Origin: Burkholderia diffusa
GTDB taxonomy: Bacteria; Pseudomonadota; Gammaproteobacteria; Burkholderiales; Burkholderiaceae
DNA length: 64,000 bases
Assembly: GCF_001718315.1 (NCBI RefSeq)
Contig: NZ_CP013364.1
Coordinates: 841,346 to 905,345, forward strand
Direction of reading: 5' to 3'
Below, in pieces: positions 51,500 to 60,060 of the stretch (its first letter is position 1; the number at the start of each line of letters is the position of its first letter). The notes under the pieces were generated by a model. The model did not search any database. It worked only from the letters and a program-made list of their open reading frames with translations, and had not been told where the DNA came from. The translations under genes and the position numbers were made by a program.

Positions 51500-52776
51500 T
51501 GCGCGCTGTCCTCCTTTCTGAGCTTCGCGGCCATTGCTTCGACGCCGGTCCACGCGGGGCGATCGGAGTAGGCGGCGCGGATGTATGCGGCGAGGTCCGC
51601 GATCTGCGCGTCGTCATACTGGTCGAGGTAGGACGGCATGTAATTCAGCATGTCCTCGCCATGCCAGCCGTTTCCGTTGAAGATCATCTGGATCGCATTG
51701 CGCGGCGTGTCGGCGCCAAGCGCCGAGCTGAACGCGAGCGTCGGCCGCTCGCCGATCGACTGCATCGGCGACGCGGGCCCGTGGCACTGCGCGCACGACG
51801 CCTGGAACAGCACCGCGCCGCGCTGCGCGGCGGGCGACGCTGCGTTGCGTGCTTCGGCGCTCGCTGCGGGACGCGGGCCGCCGGGCTTCTGGATCGACAG
51901 GATGTAGGTGGCGATGGCTTCGACGTCTTCGACCGGCACCGTCGCGAGATCGCGCGTGACGGGGAGCATCGGCCCGGCGGCCGCACCGTGCTCGCTCGCG
52001 CGGCCGGTGCGCAGGTAGGTGACGAGCTGCGCCTGCGTCCACGGGCGCACGGCATGGCCGAGCGTATTGAGCGGCGGCGCTTCCCAGCCGTCGACGATGC
52101 CGCCGTCGAAGGCCTTGCCGGCCTGTTCGCCGCCGATCGCGTTCAGCGGCGAATGGCAGGACGCGCAGTGGCCGAGGCCGTCGACGAGCGCCTTGCCGCG
52201 ATTCCATTGCGCGGATTGCGACGGGTCGGGCTGGTATGCGCCCTTGCGCAGGAACAGGATGTTCCAGAACGCGAGCGGCGGGCGGAAGTTGAGCGGGAAG
52301 ATCAGGTCGTTCGCGGGCGCCGTGGCGCGAACGGGCTCGCGCGTCATCAGGTACGCATAGGCGGCCGCGATGTCGTCGTCGGACATCCGCGTGAAATGAA
52401 TGTAGGGAAACGCCGGATAGAGCAGATGGCCGTCGCGGGCGATCCCGCTGCGCAGCGCGCGCGCGAACGCGTCCTGCGACCAGCGGCCGATGCCGGTGTC
52501 GGCATCCGGTGTGATGTTGGTCGCGTAGATCGTGCCGAACGGGGTCGCGAGCGGCAACCCGCCCGCGAACGGCTGGCCGTCCTTCGCGGTATGGCAGACG
52601 ATGCAGTCGCCGAGCGCGACGACGCGCGCACCGGCGCGCACGCGCTGCGGATCGAACGACGCGCGCGCGGGCGGGTCGATCGGCGCGATCGACGGTTCGT
52701 ACATGAGGCCGATCGCGATCGCCAGGCCGACGAGTGCGACGCCGGCCGCGCCGAACCAGAGTCGTTTGTGCTTCAT
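51496..52776 (-). CDS. Tri-haem membrane-anchored cytochrome c
   Basis: Electron acceptor for the molybdenum hydroxylase, passing electrons to the respiratory chain. 426 residues with an N-terminal membrane anchor or uncleaved signal (WFGAAGVALVGLAIAIGLMY). Three CXXCH haem sites: CIVCH (about residue 58), CASCH (about 205) and CAQCH (about 333), each with a distal Met region (LYPAFPYIHFTRMSDDDIAA; AAGPMLPVTRDL; MLNYMPSYLDQYDDAQIADL). This matches the triple-haem subunits of quinoprotein and aldehyde dehydrogenases. It is the first gene of the operon. Confidence 0.93.
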   Translation of the reverse strand: MKHKRLWFGAAGVALVGLAIAIGLMYEPSIAPIDPPARASFDPQRVRAGARVVALGDCIVCHTAKDGQPFAGGLPLATPFGTIYATNITPDADTGIGRWSQDAFARALRSGIARDGHLLYPAFPYIHFTRMSDDDIAAAYAYLMTREPVRATAPANDLIFPLNFRPPLAFWNILFLRKGAYQPDPSQSAQWNRGKALVDGLGHCASCHSPLNAIGGEQAGKAFDGGIVDGWEAPPLNTLGHAVRPWTQAQLVTYLRTGRASEHGAAAGPMLPVTRDLATVPVEDVEAIATYILSIQKPGGPRPAASAEARNAASPAAQRGAVLFQASCAQCHGPASPMQSIGERPTLAFSSALGADTPRNAIQMIFNGNGWHGEDMLNYMPSYLDQYDDAQIADLAAYIRAAYSDRPAWTGVEAMAAKLRKEDSAQ

Positions 52777-53293
52777 GTGCGCTCCAGGCGAGCCGGTTCA
52801 TCCGACATCGTGCAATTTGCGAGGTAATGGAAAGGGCGCCGACCGTGCGGTTGGCGCGATGCGGCGCGGATCCGCTCGTCGTGACAGGCGGGCCGGCGCG
52901 TACCGGGAACGGAGGTTGCGGCCACCGGACGGCGATGGCGCATGGCCGGCCGGTTCGCCCGTGACAAGTCGGGCCGGCGGTAGCGATTCGCGGCGGAGTT
53001 CATGTCGTCGTTCCAGAAGGTGGGATTGCGCGCGGGCCGTGACCCGCGCGGCGGCTGATGAGGGCAGTCTACGCGGGGAACGGTGCCGTTTCCTGAAACC
53101 GCGCTGAAACGTTCTGAACACAGGCGGCGAGCGGGTTTCGAGGGGCGGGCGCGATCGTCCGTTGGCGTTGCCCCCGCGCGATCGGCGGGGCATCGCGCCA
53201 CGCATCGCGTACGGGTCCGCCGTGCGCTGCGGTGCGTCGCGCACTATCGTGCAGGCGTGGTCGACATCCATTCCGTGATCGCCGGCCAGCACA
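52777..53293. other. Spacer, promoter region of the molybdenum hydroxylase operon
   Basis: About 520 bases between two minus-strand units. Frames here are Arg/Ala-rich shadows with no ribosome site. I see no operator or RNA structure. Confidence 0.5.
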
Positions 53294-54418
53294 TCAAAGC
53301 GGTGTGCCGAGGCCGAACGAGGCAGCGAGTTGCGGCCCCTTCTCGAGCAACGCGGTCACCTCCTCACGCCGTCGCACCGACCATCGCGCGAGTCGCTCGA
53401 CGACGTCGGACGCGTCGGCCGGCAGCGCTTCGGCGAGCGACACCGCATCGCTTGCCGCTTTCGACGTGCCGGAGGCCGTATGCGGGCGCACGGTGCAGGC
53501 CGCATCGCCGATCAGCGCCACGCGGCCTTCGACGAAGCCGGGACTCAGCGCGTCGACGATTGCCTGGTTGAACGGTGCGCGCGTCGCCAGCACCAGCTGC
53601 GACAGCGATGCCGGCAATCGTTCGTCCGCCAGTTGCCGCAATGTACGGACGGCCTCGTCGGCGAGCATCCCCGGACGCACGGATGCATGGTGGACGTTGC
53701 CATCGCGATCGGTCAGATGACGACGCAGCGCCGCGCGATCGGTTTCGTTGCGGTACCACAGCCAGTTGAAACGGCGCGCGCCCGGCGCGAGCGAGCCGTC
53801 GAGCGCGGGAATCAGGAACGCCATGAACAGCTCGCCCGGCGCCTTGTGCAGCGTCATGTTCTCGACCAGCGGCGCGATCGCGGCGGCGTCGAAATCGGCT
53901 TCGTCGACGATGCCGCGCCACGCGAGATAGCCGGCGAATGACGGCGCGTAGCCGGGAAACAGGCGCGTGCGCAGGGTCGAACCGGCTCCGTCGGCCGCAA
54001 TCAGCAGGTCCGCGCGGATGCGTTCGTCGCCCAGGTGTACGTCGACGCCGTCGGCATCCTGGTCGAAGCCGCTGACCGTGCGGCCGTAACGGATGCGTTC
54101 GTGCGGCAGCGTCTCGCACAGCGACCGGTACACGGCGTCCCACGACGAAAACGGCAGCATTTCGGGTTCGTCCCGCGTGACGCTGCCGTCGCGATCGATC
54201 CAGCGCCGCCGATGCGTCGGCACGCTGATCATCTGCCGGCAATGACGGCCATGCTGTTCGAGAAACGCCATCATCCGGCGCAACACGGCCACACCGCCGC
54301 CCTGGCCACGTAGCGGGGACGGCGAGCGCTCGTAGACCGTCACGTCGTGCCCGATGCAGTCGAGCGTCAGCGCGGCCGCGAGACCGGCGATCGACCCGCC
54401 GGCAATGATTATCTTCAT
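53294..54418 (-). CDS. FAD-dependent aromatic monooxygenase
   Basis: 374 residues from the ATG at 54418 (an alternative in-frame ATG lies at 54433, adding five residues). Starts with the Rossmann motif KIIIAGGSIAGLAAALTLDC. The DG motif LLIAADGAGSTLRTRLFPGY is around residue 140, and the FAD-binding GDAACTVRPHTASGTSKAAS around 300. YLAWRGIVDEADF is shared with the two other monooxygenases of the window. It is the last gene of the minus-strand cluster, after the exported amidohydrolase (68-base gap). Probably a ring hydroxylase; substrate unknown. Confidence 0.85.
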   Translation of the reverse strand: MKIIIAGGSIAGLAAALTLDCIGHDVTVYERSPSPLRGQGGGVAVLRRMMAFLEQHGRHCRQMISVPTHRRRWIDRDGSVTRDEPEMLPFSSWDAVYRSLCETLPHERIRYGRTVSGFDQDADGVDVHLGDERIRADLLIAADGAGSTLRTRLFPGYAPSFAGYLAWRGIVDEADFDAAAIAPLVENMTLHKAPGELFMAFLIPALDGSLAPGARRFNWLWYRNETDRAALRRHLTDRDGNVHHASVRPGMLADEAVRTLRQLADERLPASLSQLVLATRAPFNQAIVDALSPGFVEGRVALIGDAACTVRPHTASGTSKAASDAVSLAEALPADASDVVERLARWSVRRREEVTALLEKGPQLAASFGLGTPL

Positions 54419-54486
54419 CGTGCGTGATTCCATGTTCGAAAAGACCGCATCGCCGGCCGCTTGCGCGCCGCCGGCTGACCTTCGCG

Positions 54487-55632
54487 CTAGATCCGCAGCA
54501 ACTTGCCCGCGTTGCCGCCGAGGATCATCGCGCGCTGTTCGGCCGTCAGGTCGAGGCGGTCGAGAAAGCGGACCGGCTGGTCGTAACCCATGTCGAAGCA
54601 GTAATCGCTGCCGAGCACCAGGCGGTCGACGCCGATGTTCGCGATCAGAAAGTCCAGCACGGGCCCGGAATGGGACACCGTGTCGTAGCTGAAGCGCCTC
54701 AGATAGCTGCTGGGCTTCTGCGCGAGCCGGCGCGTTTCGGAGCGCACGGTCCAGCCCGCGTCGAGGCGCCCCGCGATGATCGGCAACGCGCCGCCCGCAT
54801 GCGGCAACGTGAAGTGCAGATCCGGATGGCGGTCGAGTACGCCACCGAGAATCAGGTGCGCGCCCGCGATCGCCGTATCGAACGGATTGCCGAGCAGGTT
54901 GCTCAGGTAGAAATCGCCGAGCCGCGCGCCGCCGACCGTTTGCTGCGGATGCAGGAACACGGGCAACTTCAGTTGTTCGATGCGCGCGAAGACCGGCGCG
55001 AACAAGGGATCGTCGAGATCGCGATTGTCGATGTTGGTGCCCATGTACACGCCGCGCACACCGGGCAACTGCGCGGCGCGCTCGAGTTCGTCGATCGCGT
55101 CGGCCGCATTCAGCATCGGCAACGTCGCGAGTACGGCGAATCGCGTCGGATGCCGTTGGTAGACGCGCGACGCGGCAGAGTTCCAGTCGCGCGCGAGCTT
55201 CGCATTGAATGGGCGGTCGCCCCAGTACGCCATCGGCACGCTGAGCGACAGCGCCTGAACGTCGACGCCGGACGCATCCATGTCCTTGAGCCGGGCATCG
55301 ACGTCGATGAATTTCATCGGCAGGGGCCCGAGGCCGCCGGCGGGCGTGCGGAACGTGAACGATGCGTCGTCGCACGTGAACGACCCGCCGAAGCGCTTGC
55401 CTTCGCCGCCGACCAGATCGCAAAAACTTTCAGGGTAGTAGTGCGCGTGAATATCGATCGCGCGCGGGCGCGGCGTCGGTTGAGCGAACGATGCGGCCGG
55501 CGTGCCCGCGCTTTCGGCGGCCGACGCGGGACGGCCGGCCATGGCGGTGCCGGCGAGCGCGGCGAATGCGCCGAGCAGGCGTCGCCGGGCCGGCGACGGG
55601 CAGCAGGTGCAGGTCAACGTGGGGTGTGTCAT
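54487..55632 (-). CDS. Exported amidohydrolase 2, ACMSD/resorcylate-decarboxylase-like
   Basis: 381 residues from the ATG at 55632. The N-terminus carries a signal-like segment ARRRLLGAFAALAGTAMAGR followed by PASAAE, a probable Tat or Sec leader, which is uncommon in this family. Metal motif IDIHAHYYPESFCDLV (about residue 60), further His in LPVFLHPQQTVGG and LHFTLPHAGGALPI, and the late Asp in VLGSDYCFDMGYDQPV, as in aminocarboxymuconate-semialdehyde decarboxylase and gamma-resorcylate decarboxylase. It may decarboxylate or hydrolyse an aromatic acid outside the cytoplasm. It stands between the symporter and a monooxygenase gene; the export question decides whether it acts before uptake. 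Confidence 0.82.
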   Translation of the reverse strand: MTHPTLTCTCCPSPARRRLLGAFAALAGTAMAGRPASAAESAGTPAASFAQPTPRPRAIDIHAHYYPESFCDLVGGEGKRFGGSFTCDDASFTFRTPAGGLGPLPMKFIDVDARLKDMDASGVDVQALSLSVPMAYWGDRPFNAKLARDWNSAASRVYQRHPTRFAVLATLPMLNAADAIDELERAAQLPGVRGVYMGTNIDNRDLDDPLFAPVFARIEQLKLPVFLHPQQTVGGARLGDFYLSNLLGNPFDTAIAGAHLILGGVLDRHPDLHFTLPHAGGALPIIAGRLDAGWTVRSETRRLAQKPSSYLRRFSYDTVSHSGPVLDFLIANIGVDRLVLGSDYCFDMGYDQPVRFLDRLDLTAEQRAMILGGNAGKLLRI

Positions 55633-55652
55633 GAGGATATCGACTCGTCGAA

Positions 55653-57299
55653 TCATGCGGCGCGGCCGCGTGGCGTGATGCCCGTTTCGCACGCGACGAG
55701 CTGGATGTCGAACTGCGCGCGCTCGTGCCGCGCGCGGGCCGAGCGGTCGGTGACGGAGAACAGGACGATGCCGGCGAACGCCGCCGCCATCGAGAACAGT
55801 GCCGGGTATTCGTACGGATAGACCGCGTGCGCATGACCGAGCACCGTCACCCACACGGTCGGGCTCAGCACCGTGAGCGTGACGGCGGTGGCGAGCCCGA
55901 GCAGGCCGCCCAGCACCGCGCCGCGCGTCGTCAGTCCGCGCCAGTAGATCGAGAGCAGCAGCACCGGGAAGTTCGAACTCGCGGCGATCGAGAACGTGAG
56001 GCTCACGATGAACGCGATGTTCTGCTTCTCGAACGCGATGCCGAGCAGGATCGCGAGCACGCCGAGCACCACGGTGGTCACGCGTGCCACGCGCATTTCG
56101 TCGCGATCGGACGCGCGCCCGTGCCGCAGCACGTTCGCGTAGAGGTCGTGCGAGATCGCCGACGAGCCCGCGAGCGTGAGTCCGGCGACCACGGCCAGGA
56201 TCGTCGAGAACGCGACCGCGCAGATGAAGCCGAGAAACATGTTGCCGCCGACCGCATGCGCGAGGTGGATCGCCACCATGTTGGCGCCGCCCGTCACGGC
56301 GCCCGACGCGTCGTGATACTGCGGGTCGGGCGCGACGAGCGCGATGGTGCCGAAGCCGATGATGACGATCAGCATGTAGCCGACGCCGACGATGCCGGTC
56401 GCATGCAGGATGCTCTTGCGGGCCGCCTTGACGTCGCCGACCGTGAAGAAGCGCATCAGGATGTGCGGCAGGCCCGCCGTGCCGAAGATCAGCGCGAGGC
56501 CGAGCGACACGGCCGAGACCGGATCGGAGACGAGGCCGCCCGGGCGCAGGATCGCCGCATGCTTCGGATGCACGCTCACGGCCTGCGCGAACAGCGCGTC
56601 GAGGCTGAACCCGAAACGGCCGAGCACCATGAATGCCATGAACGCCGCGCCGGCGAGCAGCAGCACGGCCTTGACGATCTGGATCCAGGTGGTCGCGAGC
56701 ATCCCGCCGAAGAACACGTAGACGACCATCAGCACGCCGACGACCAGCACCGCGACCGTGTAGTCGAGACCGAACAGCAGCTCGACCAGCTTGCCCGCGC
56801 CGACCATCTGCGACACCAGATACAGCAACACGATGACGATCGAGCTCGATGCGGCGAACGCGCGGATCGGCCGTTGCCGCAGGCGATAGGACACGACGTC
56901 GGCGAGTGTGTACTTGCCGAGATTGCGCAGCGGTTCGGCGATCAGGAACAGGATGATCGGCCAGCTCGCGAGAAAGCCGACCGAATAGATCAGGCCGTCG
57001 TAGCCGCTCGTGAACACCAGCGCGGAAATGCCGAGCAGCGACGCGGCCGACATGTAGTCGCCGGCGATCGCCCAGCCGTTCTGGAGCGCGGTGATCCGGC
57101 CGCCGGCCGCGTAATGGTCAGCCACGCTGTGATTCTTGCGCGCGGCCCAGCGCGTGATGACCAGCGTCGACGCGACGAACAGCAGGAACATGCCGATCGC
57201 GACCGGGTTGTGCCCGTGTGCGAGCGTCGCGGGGCTGGCCGCCGCGAATGCCGGTGAAGTGCCGACGGCGGCGAGCGATGCGAGGAGCAGGCGTTTCAT
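55653..57299 (-). CDS. SSS-family cation:carboxylate symporter (ActP-like)
   Basis: 548 residues, thirteen helices expected, N-terminal signal-like helix. SSS features: GWAIAGDYMSAASLLGISAL, LRNLGKYTLADVVSYRLRQR, SQMVGAGKLVELLFGLDY, LIFGTAGLPHILMRFFTVGD and ISHDLYANVLRHGRASDRDE. This is the ActP/DctA-unrelated acetate-type branch, usually paired with a DUF485 partner, which is present here with overlapping start and stop. In this cluster it probably takes up an aromatic or short-chain carboxylate with sodium or protons. Confidence 0.9.
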   Translation of the reverse strand: MKRLLLASLAAVGTSPAFAAASPATLAHGHNPVAIGMFLLFVASTLVITRWAARKNHSVADHYAAGGRITALQNGWAIAGDYMSAASLLGISALVFTSGYDGLIYSVGFLASWPIILFLIAEPLRNLGKYTLADVVSYRLRQRPIRAFAASSSIVIVLLYLVSQMVGAGKLVELLFGLDYTVAVLVVGVLMVVYVFFGGMLATTWIQIVKAVLLLAGAAFMAFMVLGRFGFSLDALFAQAVSVHPKHAAILRPGGLVSDPVSAVSLGLALIFGTAGLPHILMRFFTVGDVKAARKSILHATGIVGVGYMLIVIIGFGTIALVAPDPQYHDASGAVTGGANMVAIHLAHAVGGNMFLGFICAVAFSTILAVVAGLTLAGSSAISHDLYANVLRHGRASDRDEMRVARVTTVVLGVLAILLGIAFEKQNIAFIVSLTFSIAASSNFPVLLLSIYWRGLTTRGAVLGGLLGLATAVTLTVLSPTVWVTVLGHAHAVYPYEYPALFSMAAAFAGIVLFSVTDRSARARHERAQFDIQLVACETGITPRGRAA

Positions 57300-57655
57300 T
57301 GCGCGTCTCCGTCACGAAGCGACGCGACGAGCACGTCGTGGACCGAGTTGGCCTGGAACACGTACAGCGCGACCAGCGCGAACGTGACGACGAACATGCC
57401 GAAGCCGACCGGGATGCCCCACGGCGTCGGCCGGCCCGGCACGATCGGCTGGCCGAGCAGCGTCGGCGAAAGCGCCAGCGTCAGGATGAATGCGAAATAC
57501 AGCGCGAGCATGACGAGCGTCAGCGACCAGGCGAGCAGCCTTCTGCGCATGACGAGCGTGCGAAAACGCGCATCGCGCAGCAGCGGATGCGGGGTTTGTG
57601 CCGGCGCGTCCGCGTCGGGCGCGGTGCCGGCGGCGGCCGGAAGCGAGTGGTTCAC
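57296..57655 (-). CDS. DUF485 membrane protein, symporter partner (YjcH-like)
   Basis: 119 residues with two membrane helices (LAWSLTLVMLALYFAFILTL, VGFGMFVVTFALVALYVF) and the family's N-terminal LRDARFRTLVMRRR. Its stop overlaps the start of the SSS symporter (ATGA), the usual YjcH-ActP arrangement. Thought to assist or regulate the symporter; no independent activity is known. Confidence 0.92.
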   Translation of the reverse strand: MNHSLPAAAGTAPDADAPAQTPHPLLRDARFRTLVMRRRLLAWSLTLVMLALYFAFILTLALSPTLLGQPIVPGRPTPWGIPVGFGMFVVTFALVALYVFQANSVHDVLVASLRDGDAQ

Positions 57656-57736
57656 GATGTCTCCTCGATGAATCGAATGTCATGGCCTGGGAGCGGGCGT
57701 CGCACGTGTCGCACGCGACGCCCGCCCGCGCGCGAC

Positions 57737-58963
57737 TCAGAAATGCGGCGGCACGGCGGTTTCCCGCATCACGACCTCCGGCGTTCGATAGCGCTCGGCC
57801 ATTTCGCGCTCGGTGTCGTTTTTCAGTTGCGACTGCATGTAGGCGCCGAGATGGCGCGCATGCTGCACGATCGCCACGCCGAATGCCGTGCGCGTTTCGC
57901 TGTATTCGCACAGCGCGTCGAGCGTGTCGGCGCGCGTGGCGAGTGACGCGACGAGCGCGAGCGCATCGCCGGCCGCCTTCGTGACGCCCATTCCGCAATG
58001 CGGCCGCGCGACGAACGCGGCATCGCCGAGCAGCGCGATACGGCCAAACGCCATGCGCGGCACCTCGAGGTCGTAGATCGGCTGGAACAGCGGCTGCGCC
58101 GCGCTGGAAACGACTTCCGCGAACTGCGGAGCGAGCAGCGCGTGGGCCGCATCCTCGAGATCCACGAGGACGTCGCGCCGGATCAGCGTCGGCGGAATGC
58201 CGCCCGCCCAAAGCTTGCCGGTCTCGTCGGTCAGCAGGTTCGGGAGGTCGGTGTCTTCGCGCGTCGCGCGATACCAGACGAAGTTGTAGCGGCGCTCGCC
58301 GGGCCGAGTGCTGTTGCCCTGGCCGGCGACCGGATAGCCGAGGATCTGTTCGTGCGGCGGCAGGCCGAATGCGAACTTGTCGAACAGGGCGGCGTGGGTC
58401 GCGTCCGACAGCGCGGCTTCGTCGACCAGCCCGCGCCATGCGACGTAGCCCGCGTATTGAAGCCGCGCGTCCGGCACGAGCCGTTCGCGAATCGCCGAGC
58501 GGAACCCGTCGGCCGCGACGACGAGGTCCGCGCGCACGACCGAGCCGTCGGACAGCGTGACGCACGCGTGCTCCGGCCCGTCCGAAACGTCGGTCACGAC
58601 GGCGCCCGGGTGATAGTGCTGATCAGGCAACGCCGCGCGCAGCACGTGGTACATCTTGCTCCATGCGGTGAGCGTCTGCGGCAGCCGGCGCTCCGACGCC
58701 ACGGCGCCGTCCTGCGACAGCGTGATGCGGGACTCGACCTTGACGCCGATCGACTCGTCGATGCGCACGCCCGCGGCGAGCATCACGTCGAACAGTTCGG
58801 GGTGCGTGACGATGCCGGCACCGCGGCCCGACAGCGCTTCGGGCACCCGCTCGTACACGTCCACGTCCCAGCCGTTGCGCAGCAGGAGGTTCGCGGCGAA
58901 CAGTCCACCCAGCGAGCCGCCGACGATGACGGCCTTGCGGTGAGTTGAAGTGAGGTTGTTCAT
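57737..58963 (-). CDS. FAD-dependent aromatic monooxygenase
   Basis: 408 residues. Rossmann motif AVIVGGSLGGLFAANLLLRN, LVVAADGFRSAIRERLVPDA around residue 150, and IALLGDAAFVARPHCGMGVT around 305. It resembles the two other FAD monooxygenases in the window, especially that at 28260 (AGYVAWRGLVDEA). It starts two bases after the stop of the VOC gene, so the two are co-transcribed from the operator region at 59462-59490. A ring-hydroxylating step followed or preceded by the VOC enzyme is the simplest reading. Confidence 0.87.
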   Translation of the reverse strand: MNNLTSTHRKAVIVGGSLGGLFAANLLLRNGWDVDVYERVPEALSGRGAGIVTHPELFDVMLAAGVRIDESIGVKVESRITLSQDGAVASERRLPQTLTAWSKMYHVLRAALPDQHYHPGAVVTDVSDGPEHACVTLSDGSVVRADLVVAADGFRSAIRERLVPDARLQYAGYVAWRGLVDEAALSDATHAALFDKFAFGLPPHEQILGYPVAGQGNSTRPGERRYNFVWYRATREDTDLPNLLTDETGKLWAGGIPPTLIRRDVLVDLEDAAHALLAPQFAEVVSSAAQPLFQPIYDLEVPRMAFGRIALLGDAAFVARPHCGMGVTKAAGDALALVASLATRADTLDALCEYSETRTAFGVAIVQHARHLGAYMQSQLKNDTEREMAERYRTPEVVMRETAVPPHF

Positions 58964-58964
58964 G

Positions 58965-59447
58965 TCAGTCTCCGATGGCGGCGCCGGCCGATTCGGCCGT
59001 GCCGGGAAGCGCCAGGCCTTCGACCTCGGCGGCGGGGAAGTTGAGCTCGATCGTCACGCCGGATGGATCCTCGATGAAGACCTGATGCAGCCCGAGGCTC
59101 GGCACCGTGCGGTCGCGCCACGGGACGTTCTCGGCGCGCAGCGTGCGCCATGTCGCTTCGACGCCGGTCGCGAGAAACGCGATGTGGTCGACGGTGCCCG
59201 TGCCGCTGGCCGGCAGCGCCTTGTCGCCGAGATAGGCCGCGAGCCCGTCGGGGTTGGCCGGATCGACGCCGATGATGTGAACGATTCCGTAGTCGGCTTC
59301 GTCGCCGCCCTTGTAGAGCCACGCGCCCGGAAAGTCGAACGGCGGGCGATAGCCGCGTTTGAAGCCGAGCACGCGTTCATAGAACCGGCATGATCTTTCG
59401 AGATCGAGCGTGCGGATCGAGTAGTGCGCGAGTCTGGATACAGGCAT
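58965..59447 (-). CDS. VOC-family (glyoxalase/dioxygenase fold) protein
   Basis: 160 residues, cytoplasmic. Metal-ligand candidates His in LAHYSIRTLD (about residue 8), His in GTVDHIAFLATGV (about 87) and Glu in PSGVTIELNF (about 133), the 2-His-1-Glu set of VOC enzymes; FYERVLGFKRGYRPPF is a typical first repeat. Relatives include extradiol dioxygenases, glyoxalases and dehydratases, so the reaction is undecided. First gene of the minus-strand cluster; CGAGGTG is the ribosome site and a pair of TTAT...ATAA palindromes lies just upstream. Confidence 0.85.
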   Translation of the reverse strand: MPVSRLAHYSIRTLDLERSCRFYERVLGFKRGYRPPFDFPGAWLYKGGDEADYGIVHIIGVDPANPDGLAAYLGDKALPASGTGTVDHIAFLATGVEATWRTLRAENVPWRDRTVPSLGLHQVFIEDPSGVTIELNFPAAEVEGLALPGTAESAGAAIGD

Positions 59448-59461
59448 GGGACACCTCGTGT

Positions 59462-59490
59462 TTATCGAGTGATAACTTATCGTTCGATAA
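59462..59490 (-). promoter_or_regulatory. Tandem operator palindromes before the VOC/monooxygenase cluster
   Basis: TTATCGAGTGATAA (59462-59475) and the perfect palindrome TTATCGTTCGATAA (59477-59490), 15 bases apart, 15-43 bases before the VOC start. Their placement at the promoter and their tandem form suggest a TetR- or MarR-type operator. Half-sites resemble those at 31391 and 47388. Confidence 0.65.
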
Positions 59491-59581
59491 ATTCTAGTGG
59501 AAAAGACCGGCGGGACAAAGGCGCGATCGAGCGGTGTTTACCCGCAGTCGAAAAGGGTGCCGGATGCCGGCGCGTGAAACG

Positions 59582-59854
59582 CTACGATGCGATCTCGCCG
59601 GCCATGACGCCGTCCGCGTAGCACCACACCCAGCGCTCGCCCGGCTCGATCGAACGTGCGAGCGGGTGGCCGGTTTCCTGGAAATGCCGGCTCGCATGGC
59701 GATTCGGCGACGAGTCGCAACAACCGACCTGCCCGCAGCTCAGGCACAGGCGCAAATGCACCCAATGGCTGCCGGACTTCACGCATTCCTCGCAATAGTT
59801 TTTGTCGGTGTTCAGCACGCGTGCTTCGCCGAGATGAGTGCAGGTCTTGGCCAT
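59582..59854 (-). CDS. UBP-type zinc finger protein
   Basis: 90 residues. The ZnF-UBP pattern is complete: CTHLGEARV, NYCEECVKSG, LRLCLSCGQVGCCDSSPNRH, ASRHFQETGHPLARSIEPGE and WVWCYADGVM. In eukaryotes the fold binds the C-terminus of ubiquitin. Bacterial stand-alone versions like this are common in actinobacteria and proteobacteria, and their ligand is unknown. Divergent from the thioredoxin-reductase-like gene at 60061, with which such proteins are often found paired. Confidence 0.88.
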   Translation of the reverse strand: MAKTCTHLGEARVLNTDKNYCEECVKSGSHWVHLRLCLSCGQVGCCDSSPNRHASRHFQETGHPLARSIEPGERWVWCYADGVMAGEIAS

Positions 59855-60060
59855 CTTTCGCTCCGACGCCGGCGCCGCAAAGCGCTCGCAGCGCGGCCGG
59901 CATGAAGCTGCAAGCGGAGGTGGACAAGATGCATTGTGGACGGTCGCGGCGCGAGTGGACCTTAATTCTTATTAAACGTGGCGGCGCGAACGCGACGAGG
60001 ACGTACAGTCGCAGGTGCGGCCGGCGCGAGACGCAACGGTGTGGCCGCCGGGAGGGTCTC

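Noticed and set aside
59462..59490. TTATCG repeats as an IS end or attachment site
   Set aside because: No transposase or integrase is nearby, and the repeats sit exactly in a promoter position before a gene. An operator is the simpler reading.
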